From the NCBI GenBank assembly GCA_030037995.1, contig JASHPQ010000120.1, forward strand, positions 1 through 36,934: a stretch of DNA of 36,934 bases, in the 5' to 3' direction. The notes under the pieces were generated by a model that had not been told where the DNA came from, made no database searches, and saw nothing but the letters and a program-made list of their open reading frames with translations. This document shows positions 1 through 8,709 of the stretch, piece after piece (the stretch's first letter is position 1; each line of letters begins with the position of its first letter). Source of the DNA: Nitrososphaerales archaeon (GTDB lineage Archaea; Thermoproteota; Nitrososphaeria; Nitrososphaerales; CADDZS01). A program made the position numbers and the translations under genes.

Positions 1-204
1 AGATATTGCCAAATCTCTGGGCACTAGCGCTCGAGTTCAAGCCGATATTCTTCTACCCTAAAATCCAGAAAGCAATTTTCTACTTTTTTTGATTCTCGAA
101 GTCCTCCTAGTCTGCTTCGAAGACGATATCGAGAAGGTTCATGTCACCGATTCCCAAAACGTACTACACAGGACTGGGAGGCCTAGAGACTCAGTCGGGA
201 AGGA

Positions 205-618
205 TCAGTTTGTCATGGGCGACACTTGACGCCCCTCAACCATCTGGCTGATGTTTCTGATGATCTTGTTCTCGATGTGCTCATTCCAAGCCATTTCGGG
301 GATATCGACAATCAGCATCCCGCCGGCTGTAAACAATGCTTCAATAACAGCAGTTGTTAGATTCTGGCCCCACCTTCCTATCCCCACACGGACAGTGAAG
401 TCATTGGGCCGCCCGGAGATGAGAACCGAAAATGCCCTGTCGGCGGTGATCAGATCCCTCGGAAGGTTTTCCTTCCTCGCGACAATTGCAATCCCACTGG
501 GTGATTTACCCTTCTGAATCGTGTAACCATCTCTAGTCAAGTAGTTTGCGACTTGGTCTCCCAGCTGATCCAAGTTCGTATTCTTGTTCGTGTAGCGAAT
601 TGTTTTTTCGGTAACCAA
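205..618 (-). CDS. Conserved hypothetical protein (137 aa)
   Basis: I do not recognise the family. The product is soluble and evenly composed, with alternating charged and hydrophobic stretches. A central part (about residues 60-105) reads as beta strands leading into a helix (FSVLISGRP, FTVRVGIGRWG, MLIVDIPEMAW). There is no signal peptide or clear membrane span. The first codon is TTG. It is supported by a purine-rich AAGGT about 9 nt upstream (complement of 626-632) and by a TATA-like CTTATAC on the minus strand (complement of 656-662), so the transcript leader would be short. The gene stands alone, with a 240-base gap before the next minus-strand gene. It looks like a real gene; function is unknown. 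Confidence 0.6.
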   Translation of the reverse strand: MVTEKTIRYTNKNTNLDQLGDQVANYLTRDGYTIQKGKSPSGIAIVARKENLPRDLITADRAFSVLISGRPNDFTVRVGIGRWGQNLTTAVIEALFTAGGMLIVDIPEMAWNEHIENKIIRNISQMVEGRQVSPMTN

Positions 619-859
619 ATTTTTTTACCTTGACTTTCTTTTGGGCGTACGCGAAGTATAAGAGTTCGTCGTGATTGTTCTCTAGAGGAGTATTCTGTAA
701 TTTATTCCGACTATCCCAGCGAAAAACAACATCAGAATACAGTAGACCGTCGCCCTAAGTACAAGGTTTACTATACTTGTCCTGAGATCTATCTTCCGTT
801 AGCTTTTCCTTTTCTAAAGTTCCCGGGGAATTTCTCGCTGTTAAAATTCGTCGGCCGTG

Positions 860-1120
860 CTAGAAAATATACACATAAGTGGGATCCCCTTTGTCTCCGG
901 CTTCGCTGCCTTTCATCCCTTCATCCAAGAAATGATTTTTAACCGCTCGGGCCACATCTTCGCTATCGGCCGGCCATTGTAACCAATCCTGAATATCTTC
1001 ACCTTCGTTTTTGTGCGTGTCTTTTACAGTATTAGGATCTCCAGTTGTTCCAATTGTCCACAATCCATAATCAGGAGCCGTACGGCCGTCTATAGCTCGA
1101 GTTATATCTTGAGCGTTCAT
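860..1120 (-). CDS. Small conserved protein with GIY-YIG-like N-terminal pattern (86 aa)
   Basis: The start is ATG at 1120-1118. The layout 'YGLWTIGTTGDPNTVKDTHKN' (residues about 18-37), an internal WLQWPADSEDVARAV segment and the C-terminal ending TYVYIF resemble, from memory, small stand-alone proteins of bacteria and archaea that begin like the two-strand core of GIY-YIG domains (Y..WTIG.T.DP). The catalytic Arg and Glu of GIY-YIG nucleases are not clearly present, so nuclease activity should not be assumed. The product is acidic, has no membrane span, and is predicted cytoplasmic. An upstream ORF on the same strand (1329-1117) overlaps it by ATGA, but its sequence is not convincing as a protein. 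Confidence 0.6.
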   Translation of the reverse strand: MNAQDITRAIDGRTAPDYGLWTIGTTGDPNTVKDTHKNEGEDIQDWLQWPADSEDVARAVKNHFLDEGMKGSEAGDKGDPTYVYIF

Positions 1121-1736
1121 CGAATGCTCTTCAAACTGCTATCATTGAAATAGTTTTTTCGTACAAATTGTGTTGGAGTTGGAATGTCATATATCAATCT
1201 AACAGCAATGAAACCTACAAAAAGCCGCTGAACCTGGTAGCCAATACCTCCTTCGGCAAGAAAATGAGGGTGCCAGCTAACGCTTCCATGTGCGGGGTAC
1301 TGTACTTCGCGCGTGGAAATTGTACGCAACTACGATTTACGCGTAAGGGAACAAGGCGAGGGAGAGTCTTGTCTCATTTTGGGAAAGTATGGATAAACCC
1401 ATCCCAGCAGGCTCCGCGCTCGACTATTCTCTAGAAATATTGAACGCCCTTGCAGCTCCTCCTTATAATGCCGGACATAAGTCGTCCAGTAATTTTTCGA
1501 ATGTCAGACGTTTTGAAGGACTGCGGTTTTCTGCGACTTTGTATTTTCTTCTTCGAACATATCAGATCTCTTTGATTTCGAAAATTTCCCTCACTCTTCA
1601 ACCTATACCGAATTCTATTACTGAAAAACTGTTTTTCAATGCGCACCTTTTCCTTTTTTCGTAAAAAGCCCGCCGTACGCGGTAGAAAGTTTATCTGAAC
1701 ATTTCTTCGTAATTTCAGGTCACGGAATCGTTTGCC
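1121..1736. other. Gene-poor stretch upstream of the xanthine dehydrogenase-family gene
   Basis: This stretch of about 600 bases contains only short overlapping ORFs of 70-90 codons on both strands (1117-1329, 1168-1434, 1389-1664, 1431-1646). Their compositions look like random translation: arginine/serine-rich, no motifs, mutually overlapping. I see no tRNA, repeat or clear TATA box in it. It presumably contains the promoter of the plus-strand gene that starts at 1737. Confidence 0.5.
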
Positions 1737-4142
1737 TTGACGTCAACTGTTTTGTTGCAACAAAAAGAAAAAGCGGCAGAAGAGGAGAGGGCAAGAGAAG
1801 CACCGCTCAGAACTGAAGATATCCGGCTCATAACTGGCAGAGGTCATTTTGTTGAAGATCTTAATTCTAAAAATGTGGCCTTTATGGCTCTCGACCATAG
1901 TCCCTTTGCCCATGCCAGAATCAAGAAAATCGATCTTTCCAGAGTTCGCTCTTCAACCGCCTTCATAGCCGCACTAACTGGGGAGGATTTAGTGAAAGAA
2001 GGGATAACAGGCCTCAGTCAAGGCTTCATACCGCCTAGGAGACCCTGGAAACGCCTTCACTTGGCCCTTGGCGAAGTCACATTTGTGGGCGAACCAGTTG
2101 TAGCAATACTAGCGAGAGACCGGGGTTCTGCCGAGGATCTGGTCGAGGAGGTCGATATAGACTATGAGGGACTTCCGGTCGTTTCGACATTAGAGGAAGC
2201 GAAACAGGGCAAAGTACTGGTTTACAGCGGGTGGAAGAATAATCTTTCTCAAACAGGAGGAAGGAAGAAAGGGGATGTTGACAAGGCAATTTCCTCGGCT
2301 GCGCATGTGATCAATGTAAAAGAAGGAATACGTCGGCAGAATGCTGCCCCGATTGAGACCCATGCGGTCGTTGCAAGTTATGACAAAGTAAGGGATGAGT
2401 TTGAAGTATTTGCAACCGTTCAATCGGTGCACCAGCTTTTGGATATTCTATCGTCTGAACTCAGGACCCAAAGAGAGAAATTTCACATAAAGGTGATGGA
2501 CATGGGGGGTGGATTTGGAACAAAGGGAGGGCCGGAATATCCCTGGACTTTGCTTGCGTGTTTATTTGCGAAGAAAACGGGGCTCACGGTAAAGTTTGTG
2601 GCGACTAGATCAGAAGAGTTCCTCGAATCCTCACCCGGCCGCGATGAGTATTGCAACCTTACTCTAGCTTGCGATAGGCACGGAAAAATGGTTGCGCTCA
2701 AAGCGAGTATAGATTGCGATATCGGCGTTCCAGGAGGTTCCGCATTCATGCCAGCTGCAACCGTGGGAGCAATGCCAGGACCGTACGAAATACAGAATCT
2801 TGACCTGAAGGTTCAATCCTATGTGACAAACAAGATGCCTATCGGCCCGGTCAGGGGAGCAGGCATGCCCGAAGGCAACTACTTCATGGAGCGCGCCATC
2901 GATAAAATGGCAAAGAAGATCGTGCTAGATCCTATTGAACTCAGGCGTCGCAACGTCGTAAGCCCGAGATCTGCTACCTCCGAGGATTACCAGAACCTTC
3001 TCGATCTCCTGGTAAAGTCAGCAGATTATGATAAAATCCGCGGTTGGAGGGACGATTTCAACTCAAGACACAGGGATGAGAGTAACAAAAGAACTCGAGT
3101 CGCCGGAGTCGGCATCTCATTGAGCGGCGGAGAGGTGAACTTCTCTATACGGAACTTTCTCGGCGGCTTCTCGCTGCGCGGCATAATCGCAATTATAAGA
3201 TTCATGCCAAGATTGAGAACCTTCAGCAGTGAGACAGCCAAGATCACTGTAAACAAACGTGGGGAAGTGCTTGTTTATACTGGCTCCTCGCCTCATGGGC
3301 AGGGTCATGAAACCGCATTTGCCCAGCTCGCTTCTGAAGAATTGGGGGTTCCGTTTGAAGAAGTAAAAGTAGCGTGGGGCGATACCGCCTTGATTCCCCG
3401 AGGAGTGGGAACCTTTGGAAGCAGGTCAGCTTCGGCTGGCGGAAGCGCGGTCGTGGACGCTTCGCGCAAATTGAAATTTGTCATTCTTACAAAGGCTTCG
3501 AAGATACTTGGGATTGATCGCACCTCGCTTGACGTTCGGAATGGAAGCATTGTTGAAGCGAACCGGCAACCAGAAAAGGTTCTCATGGGATTAGGAGAAC
3601 TTGTGGAAAAACTCGGGATGAGCGAAGTCTCGGCCGATTCTAATTTCGCTGCCAAATCAACGATGTCGCATTCCAGTGGCGTGCATCTTTGTGCTCTAAG
3701 TCTGGATGCTGAAACTGGATTGGCAAGAGTTGAAAAATATGTAATCGCCGAAGATTGTGGAAGGATCATAAACAAAGCCATCGTTGAAGGACAGCTTCAC
3801 GGTGGGGTCATAAACGGAATAGGTGGAGCTTTGTTTGAAAAATTGGTATACGGTAATGATGGCAATCTATTGACCACCAGCTTTCTGGACTATAGCATTC
3901 CAAATTCAACTGACAGCCCGAATATTGAGATTTTCCATAAGGTAACTCCATCCGAAGGCCTCAATCAAACAAAGGGGGTCGGAGAAAGTGGCACGATTGC
4001 TTCCTACGCGGCGGTCATGAATGCCTTGAACGACGCACTGTCGCAATTCAAGGAGGGCGAAACTCAAGAGGTGAACATTGCACCTGGGTTCCCCGAAATA
4101 GTTTACTCCGCCCTACATGGTCGGGGTAATGAAAAAGTCTGA
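1737..4142 (+). CDS. Xanthine dehydrogenase/CO dehydrogenase-family molybdopterin-binding subunit (orphan)
   Basis: This is a molybdenum hydroxylase large subunit (801 aa) of the xanthine oxidase/aldehyde oxidase/CoxL superfamily. These enzymes oxidise aldehydes, N-heterocycles, purines or CO at a molybdenum-pterin centre. The N-terminal a/b-hammerhead domain starts at about residue 25 (RTEDIRLITGRGHFVEDL). The Mo-cofactor domain carries MGGGFGTKGG (about 255-265), PVRGAGMPEG (about 375) and the terminal GVGESGTI with the likely catalytic Glu750. The AYRCSFR active-site loop of true form I CoxL is absent, so a CO dehydrogenase call is not supported. The start is TTG. The FAD (CoxM) and 2Fe-2S (CoxS) subunits that normally adjoin this gene are not in the window. 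The gene converges on the MoaD/AOR/MoeA operon. Substrate is unknown. Confidence 0.9.
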   Translation: MTSTVLLQQKEKAAEEERAREAPLRTEDIRLITGRGHFVEDLNSKNVAFMALDHSPFAHARIKKIDLSRVRSSTAFIAALTGEDLVKEGITGLSQGFIPPRRPWKRLHLALGEVTFVGEPVVAILARDRGSAEDLVEEVDIDYEGLPVVSTLEEAKQGKVLVYSGWKNNLSQTGGRKKGDVDKAISSAAHVINVKEGIRRQNAAPIETHAVVASYDKVRDEFEVFATVQSVHQLLDILSSELRTQREKFHIKVMDMGGGFGTKGGPEYPWTLLACLFAKKTGLTVKFVATRSEEFLESSPGRDEYCNLTLACDRHGKMVALKASIDCDIGVPGGSAFMPAATVGAMPGPYEIQNLDLKVQSYVTNKMPIGPVRGAGMPEGNYFMERAIDKMAKKIVLDPIELRRRNVVSPRSATSEDYQNLLDLLVKSADYDKIRGWRDDFNSRHRDESNKRTRVAGVGISLSGGEVNFSIRNFLGGFSLRGIIAIIRFMPRLRTFSSETAKITVNKRGEVLVYTGSSPHGQGHETAFAQLASEELGVPFEEVKVAWGDTALIPRGVGTFGSRSASAGGSAVVDASRKLKFVILTKASKILGIDRTSLDVRNGSIVEANRQPEKVLMGLGELVEKLGMSEVSADSNFAAKSTMSHSSGVHLCALSLDAETGLARVEKYVIAEDCGRIINKAIVEGQLHGGVINGIGGALFEKLVYGNDGNLLTTSFLDYSIPNSTDSPNIEIFHKVTPSEGLNQTKGVGESGTIASYAAVMNALNDALSQFKEGETQEVNIAPGFPEIVYSALHGRGNEKV

Positions 4143-4297
4143 GATTACGATTCCAGCTATCCATGATATGAAATGTAGATTTGTGCAAGTTATCCGAAGA
4201 AATGATCCCTTACACGGACTCGAATACCATTCGCTGCGTTGTCCTAACTTACTCAACACACACCTATCTTCAGACTGAACACTTTTTTGGGAAGGAT

Positions 4298-4621
4298 TTA
4301 TCCCCCGACTATCGATGCCATAAAGCTCAATGCATCCCCATTTTGTAGCTCTACGTTCTCCGTTGTCATCGTGCCATTGACCGTTGCACGAATGTTTGTT
4401 ACGACTTTGCCGAGCCGGGGATGAATTACAGTAGCTCTAGAGAGTACATCTTGGACATACACCGGCTTTGGGAGGTCAAAATTGTCTTCCTTTGTCCCGG
4501 TCATTTCACGAATGAATCCCAGATATTTCACGCTAATCTTCACACTCTGAGACTGCGGAGCCACTTCCTCTACCATCAAGAGTGTCGGTAGAGTTTCATG
4601 GTTCTTAAGAATAGCCCACAT
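4298..4621 (-). CDS. moaD: MoaD/ThiS-family sulfur carrier with C-terminal Gly-Gly
   Basis: This is a small beta-grasp sulfur carrier of 107 codons from the first ATG, or 92 from the internal ATG at 4576. The family is adenylated by a MoeB/UbaA-type enzyme and thiocarboxylated on its C-terminal glycine, and it supplies the dithiolene sulfur of molybdopterin. The ORF shows the ubiquitin-like pattern: a first strand (VKISVKYLGFIREMTG), a helix (VYVQDVLSRATVIHP), strands with ATVNG, then LQNGDALSFMASIVGG ending exactly at Gly-Gly. The N-terminal 15-20 residues lie outside the fold, so the shorter start may be used. It is 77 bases downstream of the tungsten-enzyme gene on the same strand. This suggests dedicated pterin supply, although an archaeal SAMP-like protein modifier role is also possible. 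Confidence 0.8.
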   Translation of the reverse strand: MWAILKNHETLPTLLMVEEVAPQSQSVKISVKYLGFIREMTGTKEDNFDLPKPVYVQDVLSRATVIHPRLGKVVTNIRATVNGTMTTENVELQNGDALSFMASIVGG

Positions 4622-4698
4622 CAGTACTAGCAGGACCAGTGGGCAAATGAGCGGATCAAAAGATGAAAAGGCCCCGAAAACAATCGAGGCACCATACC

Positions 4699-6594
4699 CT
4701 ACTGTCCCCAGAGATCTGCTGCAATGTCGCCAAGACCGAGTTCGTGAAGTTTGTCGCTGGTCGGTTTGCTGGTCTCAGGATCCCAACCTCTGACTCTGTA
4801 AAATTCTGGTAGCGTCTGGCTGAGGTCAACGAGCTTTCCGGCGGCCCTCTTGTTAGCTTCTTTCAACAGTCGTTTTGGCAAGGTGTCTTCAGCTCTAGTA
4901 CAGCCGTGTCTCATGTTGAAAGCCTTCCTAAGATTAAACACCCTCTCACCAATCTCCAAGCTTTCCCCCACAGTTATGTTTAGACCAGTTACCGCATTGT
5001 ATGCCTTGATGTGATTCAATTCGTCATCCTTCGCGCCATAGGCGCCATCACCTGAAAACTGGCAATACCCCATCATGTTGAGCATGGCTGTCCAGTCTTC
5101 ATAGAGCTTGGTTACGTGTACCATCTGGTGCATATCGTGCTTGTCCCACGGGTCAGGACAACCTAATGCAGCCGAAACAGCCCCAAAGTTCTCGTACGCA
5201 ACGGTGATCGCTTCAGTGTGCCTACCGCCTGTCACAGTAGCCGCATAATGAGGCCCCCCACCCACCGGGAAAGATCTCGGATCGTGCGCGGCTATTTCCA
5301 TCCCTTTGACATGGATTGCATAGTCCTCCGCACCTTGCCCTATAATTTGTGCTGCTCTTCTCGAGCCTTCAGCTAGGATATTTCCGAAACCCTCTCTTCT
5401 CGCTATCTTACCCAGCATCTCGATCTCGGCGTCATGGTTTCCGAATCTCAGATCTATGCCATCGGTATCCTTCTTGTCTATTAAGCCCCTTTCATAACAC
5501 TCCATAGCGAAGGCAATAGTTCCTCCAGCAGATATAGTGTCAAGACCGTAAAGGTTGCATAAGTCATTAATCTTGTTTAGAGCGTAAATATTGTCCACTC
5601 CACAGTTCGATCCCAGCATCGTCATATTTTCATATTCTATGCCCTCCATCCCCTGCTCTATCTTGTAGGGTCCGTCAGGGCCTGAAGCCGAAACTCTCCT
5701 ACAGGCAAGAGCACAACTGTAGCAGGTGTTAGTTCCTGCTAGTATCACATCGAATCCACCTGGCCATGAGATTTTCTCGGGATCATATTCCTTGAAATTC
5801 TCATTCTGCCAGTTGTAAGACATCGTGTCACCTATCTGCCATCCTTGCGCAAAGTAGCCTGTAGTTCCACCTCTGTGGAGAGCTTGAACCATCTCGGACT
5901 TCTTGTAGAACATGGTGATCTCCCTCATTGTCTGCCTTAGAGCATCCATGTTTGCTACTGGAACTTGCTTGTGTCCTCTCACGGCGATCGCTTTGAGGTT
6001 CATAAAACCCATTACGGCCCCGACGCCTCCTCTTCCGGCAGCCCTGCCTGCATCGTCATGCATGATGGCAGCATAGCGGACTAGATTTTCCCCAGCCGGA
6101 CCGATGCAAGAAATCTGAATTTTCTTGTCTCCAAGATCCTTGCACATCGCCCTATCTACGTCTCTGGCATCCATGCCCCAATAGGCGCTCGCATCTCTTA
6201 TCTCGATGCCGTTATCGCTTATCCAAAGATAGACAGGTTTGGTAGCTTTTCCATAAATGATGACGTTATCATACCCCGAGAATTTCAGCTCGGCTCCCCA
6301 ATATCCTCCGCAACTTGCATCGCCAAAATAGCCTGTGAGCGGAGATTTTGTTACAACCGTGTTCCTGCCGGCAGTTTGCGTGGTTGCACCGGTTACTGGA
6401 CCGGTACTGAATATGAGCCGGTTGGCGGGATCGAAGGGTTCAACCCACGGTGGTACTTCATCGTAAAGAATTCTGCCCCCAACGCCATAGCTTCCAACAT
6501 ATTTCCTTGCCACCTCTTCAGAGAGGGGTTCCTCGGTAATCTTGCCAAGAGAAAGATTGACTCTCAGATTCTTGCCCATATATCCGCCGAGCAT
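4699..6594 (-). CDS. aor: Tungsten-containing aldehyde:ferredoxin oxidoreductase (AOR family)
   Basis: AOR-family enzymes oxidise aldehydes to carboxylates with ferredoxin as acceptor, using a tungsten bis-pterin and one 4Fe-4S cluster. The protein has 631 aa, close to the usual length. The N-terminal GGYMGKNLRVNLSLGKI is typical. AGRGGVGAVMG (about 186-196) is the conserved pterin-domain signature. Cluster ligands are visible as C291-x2-C294-x3-C298 (CYSCALAC) and C565 in HGCTRAEDTLPKR. The gene follows two moeA genes and precedes the MoaD-like gene on the same strand, so cofactor assembly and user appear co-expressed. The aldehyde specificity of AOR, FOR, GAPOR or WOR types cannot be told from sequence alone. 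It is cytoplasmic and probably oxygen-sensitive. Confidence 0.95.
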   Translation of the reverse strand: MLGGYMGKNLRVNLSLGKITEEPLSEEVARKYVGSYGVGGRILYDEVPPWVEPFDPANRLIFSTGPVTGATTQTAGRNTVVTKSPLTGYFGDASCGGYWGAELKFSGYDNVIIYGKATKPVYLWISDNGIEIRDASAYWGMDARDVDRAMCKDLGDKKIQISCIGPAGENLVRYAAIMHDDAGRAAGRGGVGAVMGFMNLKAIAVRGHKQVPVANMDALRQTMREITMFYKKSEMVQALHRGGTTGYFAQGWQIGDTMSYNWQNENFKEYDPEKISWPGGFDVILAGTNTCYSCALACRRVSASGPDGPYKIEQGMEGIEYENMTMLGSNCGVDNIYALNKINDLCNLYGLDTISAGGTIAFAMECYERGLIDKKDTDGIDLRFGNHDAEIEMLGKIARREGFGNILAEGSRRAAQIIGQGAEDYAIHVKGMEIAAHDPRSFPVGGGPHYAATVTGGRHTEAITVAYENFGAVSAALGCPDPWDKHDMHQMVHVTKLYEDWTAMLNMMGYCQFSGDGAYGAKDDELNHIKAYNAVTGLNITVGESLEIGERVFNLRKAFNMRHGCTRAEDTLPKRLLKEANKRAAGKLVDLSQTLPEFYRVRGWDPETSKPTSDKLHELGLGDIAADLWGQ

Positions 6595-6738
6595 TCGTTT
6601 CGACCAGAATTTTGGAACTCGTTAGTTTTAGCATTTGCGCCAAATGATTCTAAAGAGCACGATTATGGTTGATCGATGACTGCTCCTGAGCCTTGTCGAA
6701 TCGACTTAAGCATATGGCAGAATATCCAATTCGATCAC

Positions 6739-8706
6739 CTAGATACTGAAGTTCCCCGCAACTACTTTGCCTGTGTCCTTTAATGCCTCGTAGCCTGGAA
6801 GACTCTTGAGACCTTTCCTGAAATCCTCGGAGCTGAGCACTTCAATGAAACTCCGCACCGCCGGCTTGGAAAGCCTTTCCTTACTTATAAGAAAGTCGTA
6901 GATCTCTTGATCGAGCGGTATGAAATCGACTGAATAGAATAATTTCACCGCTTCGAACGCGAGTCCGCAATCTGCTCTTCCATACTGAACTGCAGCTGCC
7001 ACGGCAGTATGGGTCTTTACATCGTAATTGTAACCCATGATCGCGTCCGAAGCTAGGGCATTGTTCAAGAGCGGTTTCAATTTCAGATCCGTGTAGGTTC
7101 TGATCCCCGATCCCTTGTTCCTGTTGACTATTAGTACATCTTTGCGCAGAAAGTCGTTGATGGAGTTGATTTTTTTGGGATTCCCTTTCGCCACAACAAG
7201 TCCAATCTTTCTTGCATATCCTCGGACTAACACTGCTCGATCCTCCATCTTGTTCTTGAGGAGAAACGGTACGTTGTACACCAGACTGGCGTCATCAAGC
7301 AGATGAGTTCCCGCTATGTCGCATTCGCCCCTCTTTATCGCCTGCCATCCTGACCAGGAGCCAACGTTCACTGCCGTGACGTTGAAGGTTGGAAGTTTCT
7401 CGACTATAGTATCGACTCCAAGACAATGGCTCCCGATTATCGTTAGGTCTGCCGGTTTTAGGGCTGGATTCAGCATTATGACCTCGACTGTCTCGCCCTC
7501 TCGGAGGAACTCCCTGTCTTCCGGCACGTCAATGAAACCGTCAGAAAGTGCCAATGATGAAGCCGAACCGGAATGGGACAGCAGTGGATATGCTATGATC
7601 GAGGTTGGGGATTGGACAAGTTGCACAGCCACAATATCCCTCTTCCCTCTGCCTGCTTCAAAGCTGAATGGAACGATCGCAGAAATGCTGTTGGGGGAGG
7701 TTGGAGTTTGGATGCCGGCCATCCTCCACAGGAGAGGCTTTGCCACCAAGTGGAAAATCATCATAGCAGAGAGAGGAAAACCTGGGAGACCGATCAGCAG
7801 TTTTCCATCAGCCATTGCGATGACAGTTGGCTTCCCAGGTCTTATCTTAATCCCGTGCACGATGACCCCAGGCCTTCCTAAATCGTCGAACAAACGATAA
7901 ATCATATCTCCGAACCCTGCCGAGGTGCTTCCAGATGTGATTATCACGTCGTGTTTTTTCATGGCATCTCGGAGACCTTCGAAAACTAATTTTTCCTCGT
8001 CAGGTAGAATTCCATAGAACTTCGACTCCATTCCAATTTCTCGTACGAGCGCAGTGATCGTTGGACCATTGACATCGTAAACCGTTCCAAGCTTCAACTC
8101 AGTTCCACTGGGCACAACCTCATCGCCTGTTGAGAAGACACCTATGGTGGGCCGTTGATACGTGCTAACCTCCAGCACCCCTTGAGCTGTGAGCGCAGCA
8201 AGTTCTCGTGATGTTATCAACCGATGTGCTCTAAGTACCAAATCTCCCGTGCTCACGTCGCTTCCCGTTTGTGCTATGTTCTCTCCTGGAGAGATTCCTC
8301 GGTAAATCGCTACATTCTCTCCAATTTGCTTTGTGTATTCTACCATCACGACAGCATCACAACCTCGTGGGATAGGAGCACCGGTAGCGATTCTAACAGA
8401 CTCATTGCTGGCAACTTCGTTAGGATATACACCACCCACATCTGCCCTGCCGATCACCCTGAGAATCCGGGGATGTAACTCATCGACTGTAGCGAGTTCA
8501 GAGGAATGAACGGCGAAACCATCCATGGCCGACCTGTCGAATGGAGGAGAATCAACTATTGCGTAAACGGGCTTTGATAGTACGCGACCAACCGATTCGG
8601 CTAAGTGGATTTTCTCTACTCGGGGCCACCCATCCCTTTCCAGCCAGTCCCAACTCTTGTCTATAGCTTCCGCGACAGAGACCAACTTGTGGTAAACTAG
8701 TGCCAA
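6739..8706 (-). CDS. moeA: MoeA-type molybdenum/tungsten insertase fused to a C-terminal periplasmic-binding-like domain
   Basis: MoeA inserts molybdate or tungstate into adenylylated pterin. Residues 1 to about 410 form the MoeA module: SPPFDRSAMDGFAVH (about 54-68), ATGAPIPRGCDAVVMVE, VFSTGDEVV, and TSGSTSAGFGDMIYR in the MoCF-like domain. Residues about 425-655 form a second domain beginning LTIIGSHCLGVDTIVEKLP, with GWQAIKRGECDIAGTHL and NRNKGSGIRTYTDL. That is the substrate-binding-protein-like (PBP) fold found fused to MoeA or ModE-type proteins in many archaea, and it is likely an oxyanion or cofactor sensor or carrier. The start is TTG, three nucleotides after the stop of the upstream moeA, so the two are translationally coupled. 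A tungsten role is inferred from the adjacent AOR gene. Confidence 0.93.
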   Translation of the reverse strand: MALVYHKLVSVAEAIDKSWDWLERDGWPRVEKIHLAESVGRVLSKPVYAIVDSPPFDRSAMDGFAVHSSELATVDELHPRILRVIGRADVGGVYPNEVASNESVRIATGAPIPRGCDAVVMVEYTKQIGENVAIYRGISPGENIAQTGSDVSTGDLVLRAHRLITSRELAALTAQGVLEVSTYQRPTIGVFSTGDEVVPSGTELKLGTVYDVNGPTITALVREIGMESKFYGILPDEEKLVFEGLRDAMKKHDVIITSGSTSAGFGDMIYRLFDDLGRPGVIVHGIKIRPGKPTVIAMADGKLLIGLPGFPLSAMMIFHLVAKPLLWRMAGIQTPTSPNSISAIVPFSFEAGRGKRDIVAVQLVQSPTSIIAYPLLSHSGSASSLALSDGFIDVPEDREFLREGETVEVIMLNPALKPADLTIIGSHCLGVDTIVEKLPTFNVTAVNVGSWSGWQAIKRGECDIAGTHLLDDASLVYNVPFLLKNKMEDRAVLVRGYARKIGLVVAKGNPKKINSINDFLRKDVLIVNRNKGSGIRTYTDLKLKPLLNNALASDAIMGYNYDVKTHTAVAAAVQYGRADCGLAFEAVKLFYSVDFIPLDQEIYDFLISKERLSKPAVRSFIEVLSSEDFRKGLKSLPGYEALKDTGKVVAGNFSI

Positions 8707-8709
8707 CGA

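Noticed and set aside
1117-1329. A 70-codon minus-strand ORF whose stop overlaps the next start as ATGA
   Set aside because: The overlap resembles an operon, but the protein has no motif or balanced composition and overlaps an equally poor plus-strand ORF; no start signal is visible.
1737-4142. Carbon monoxide dehydrogenase CoxL
   Set aside because: The active-site loop AYRCSFR of form I CoxL is absent and no coxM or coxS is adjacent.
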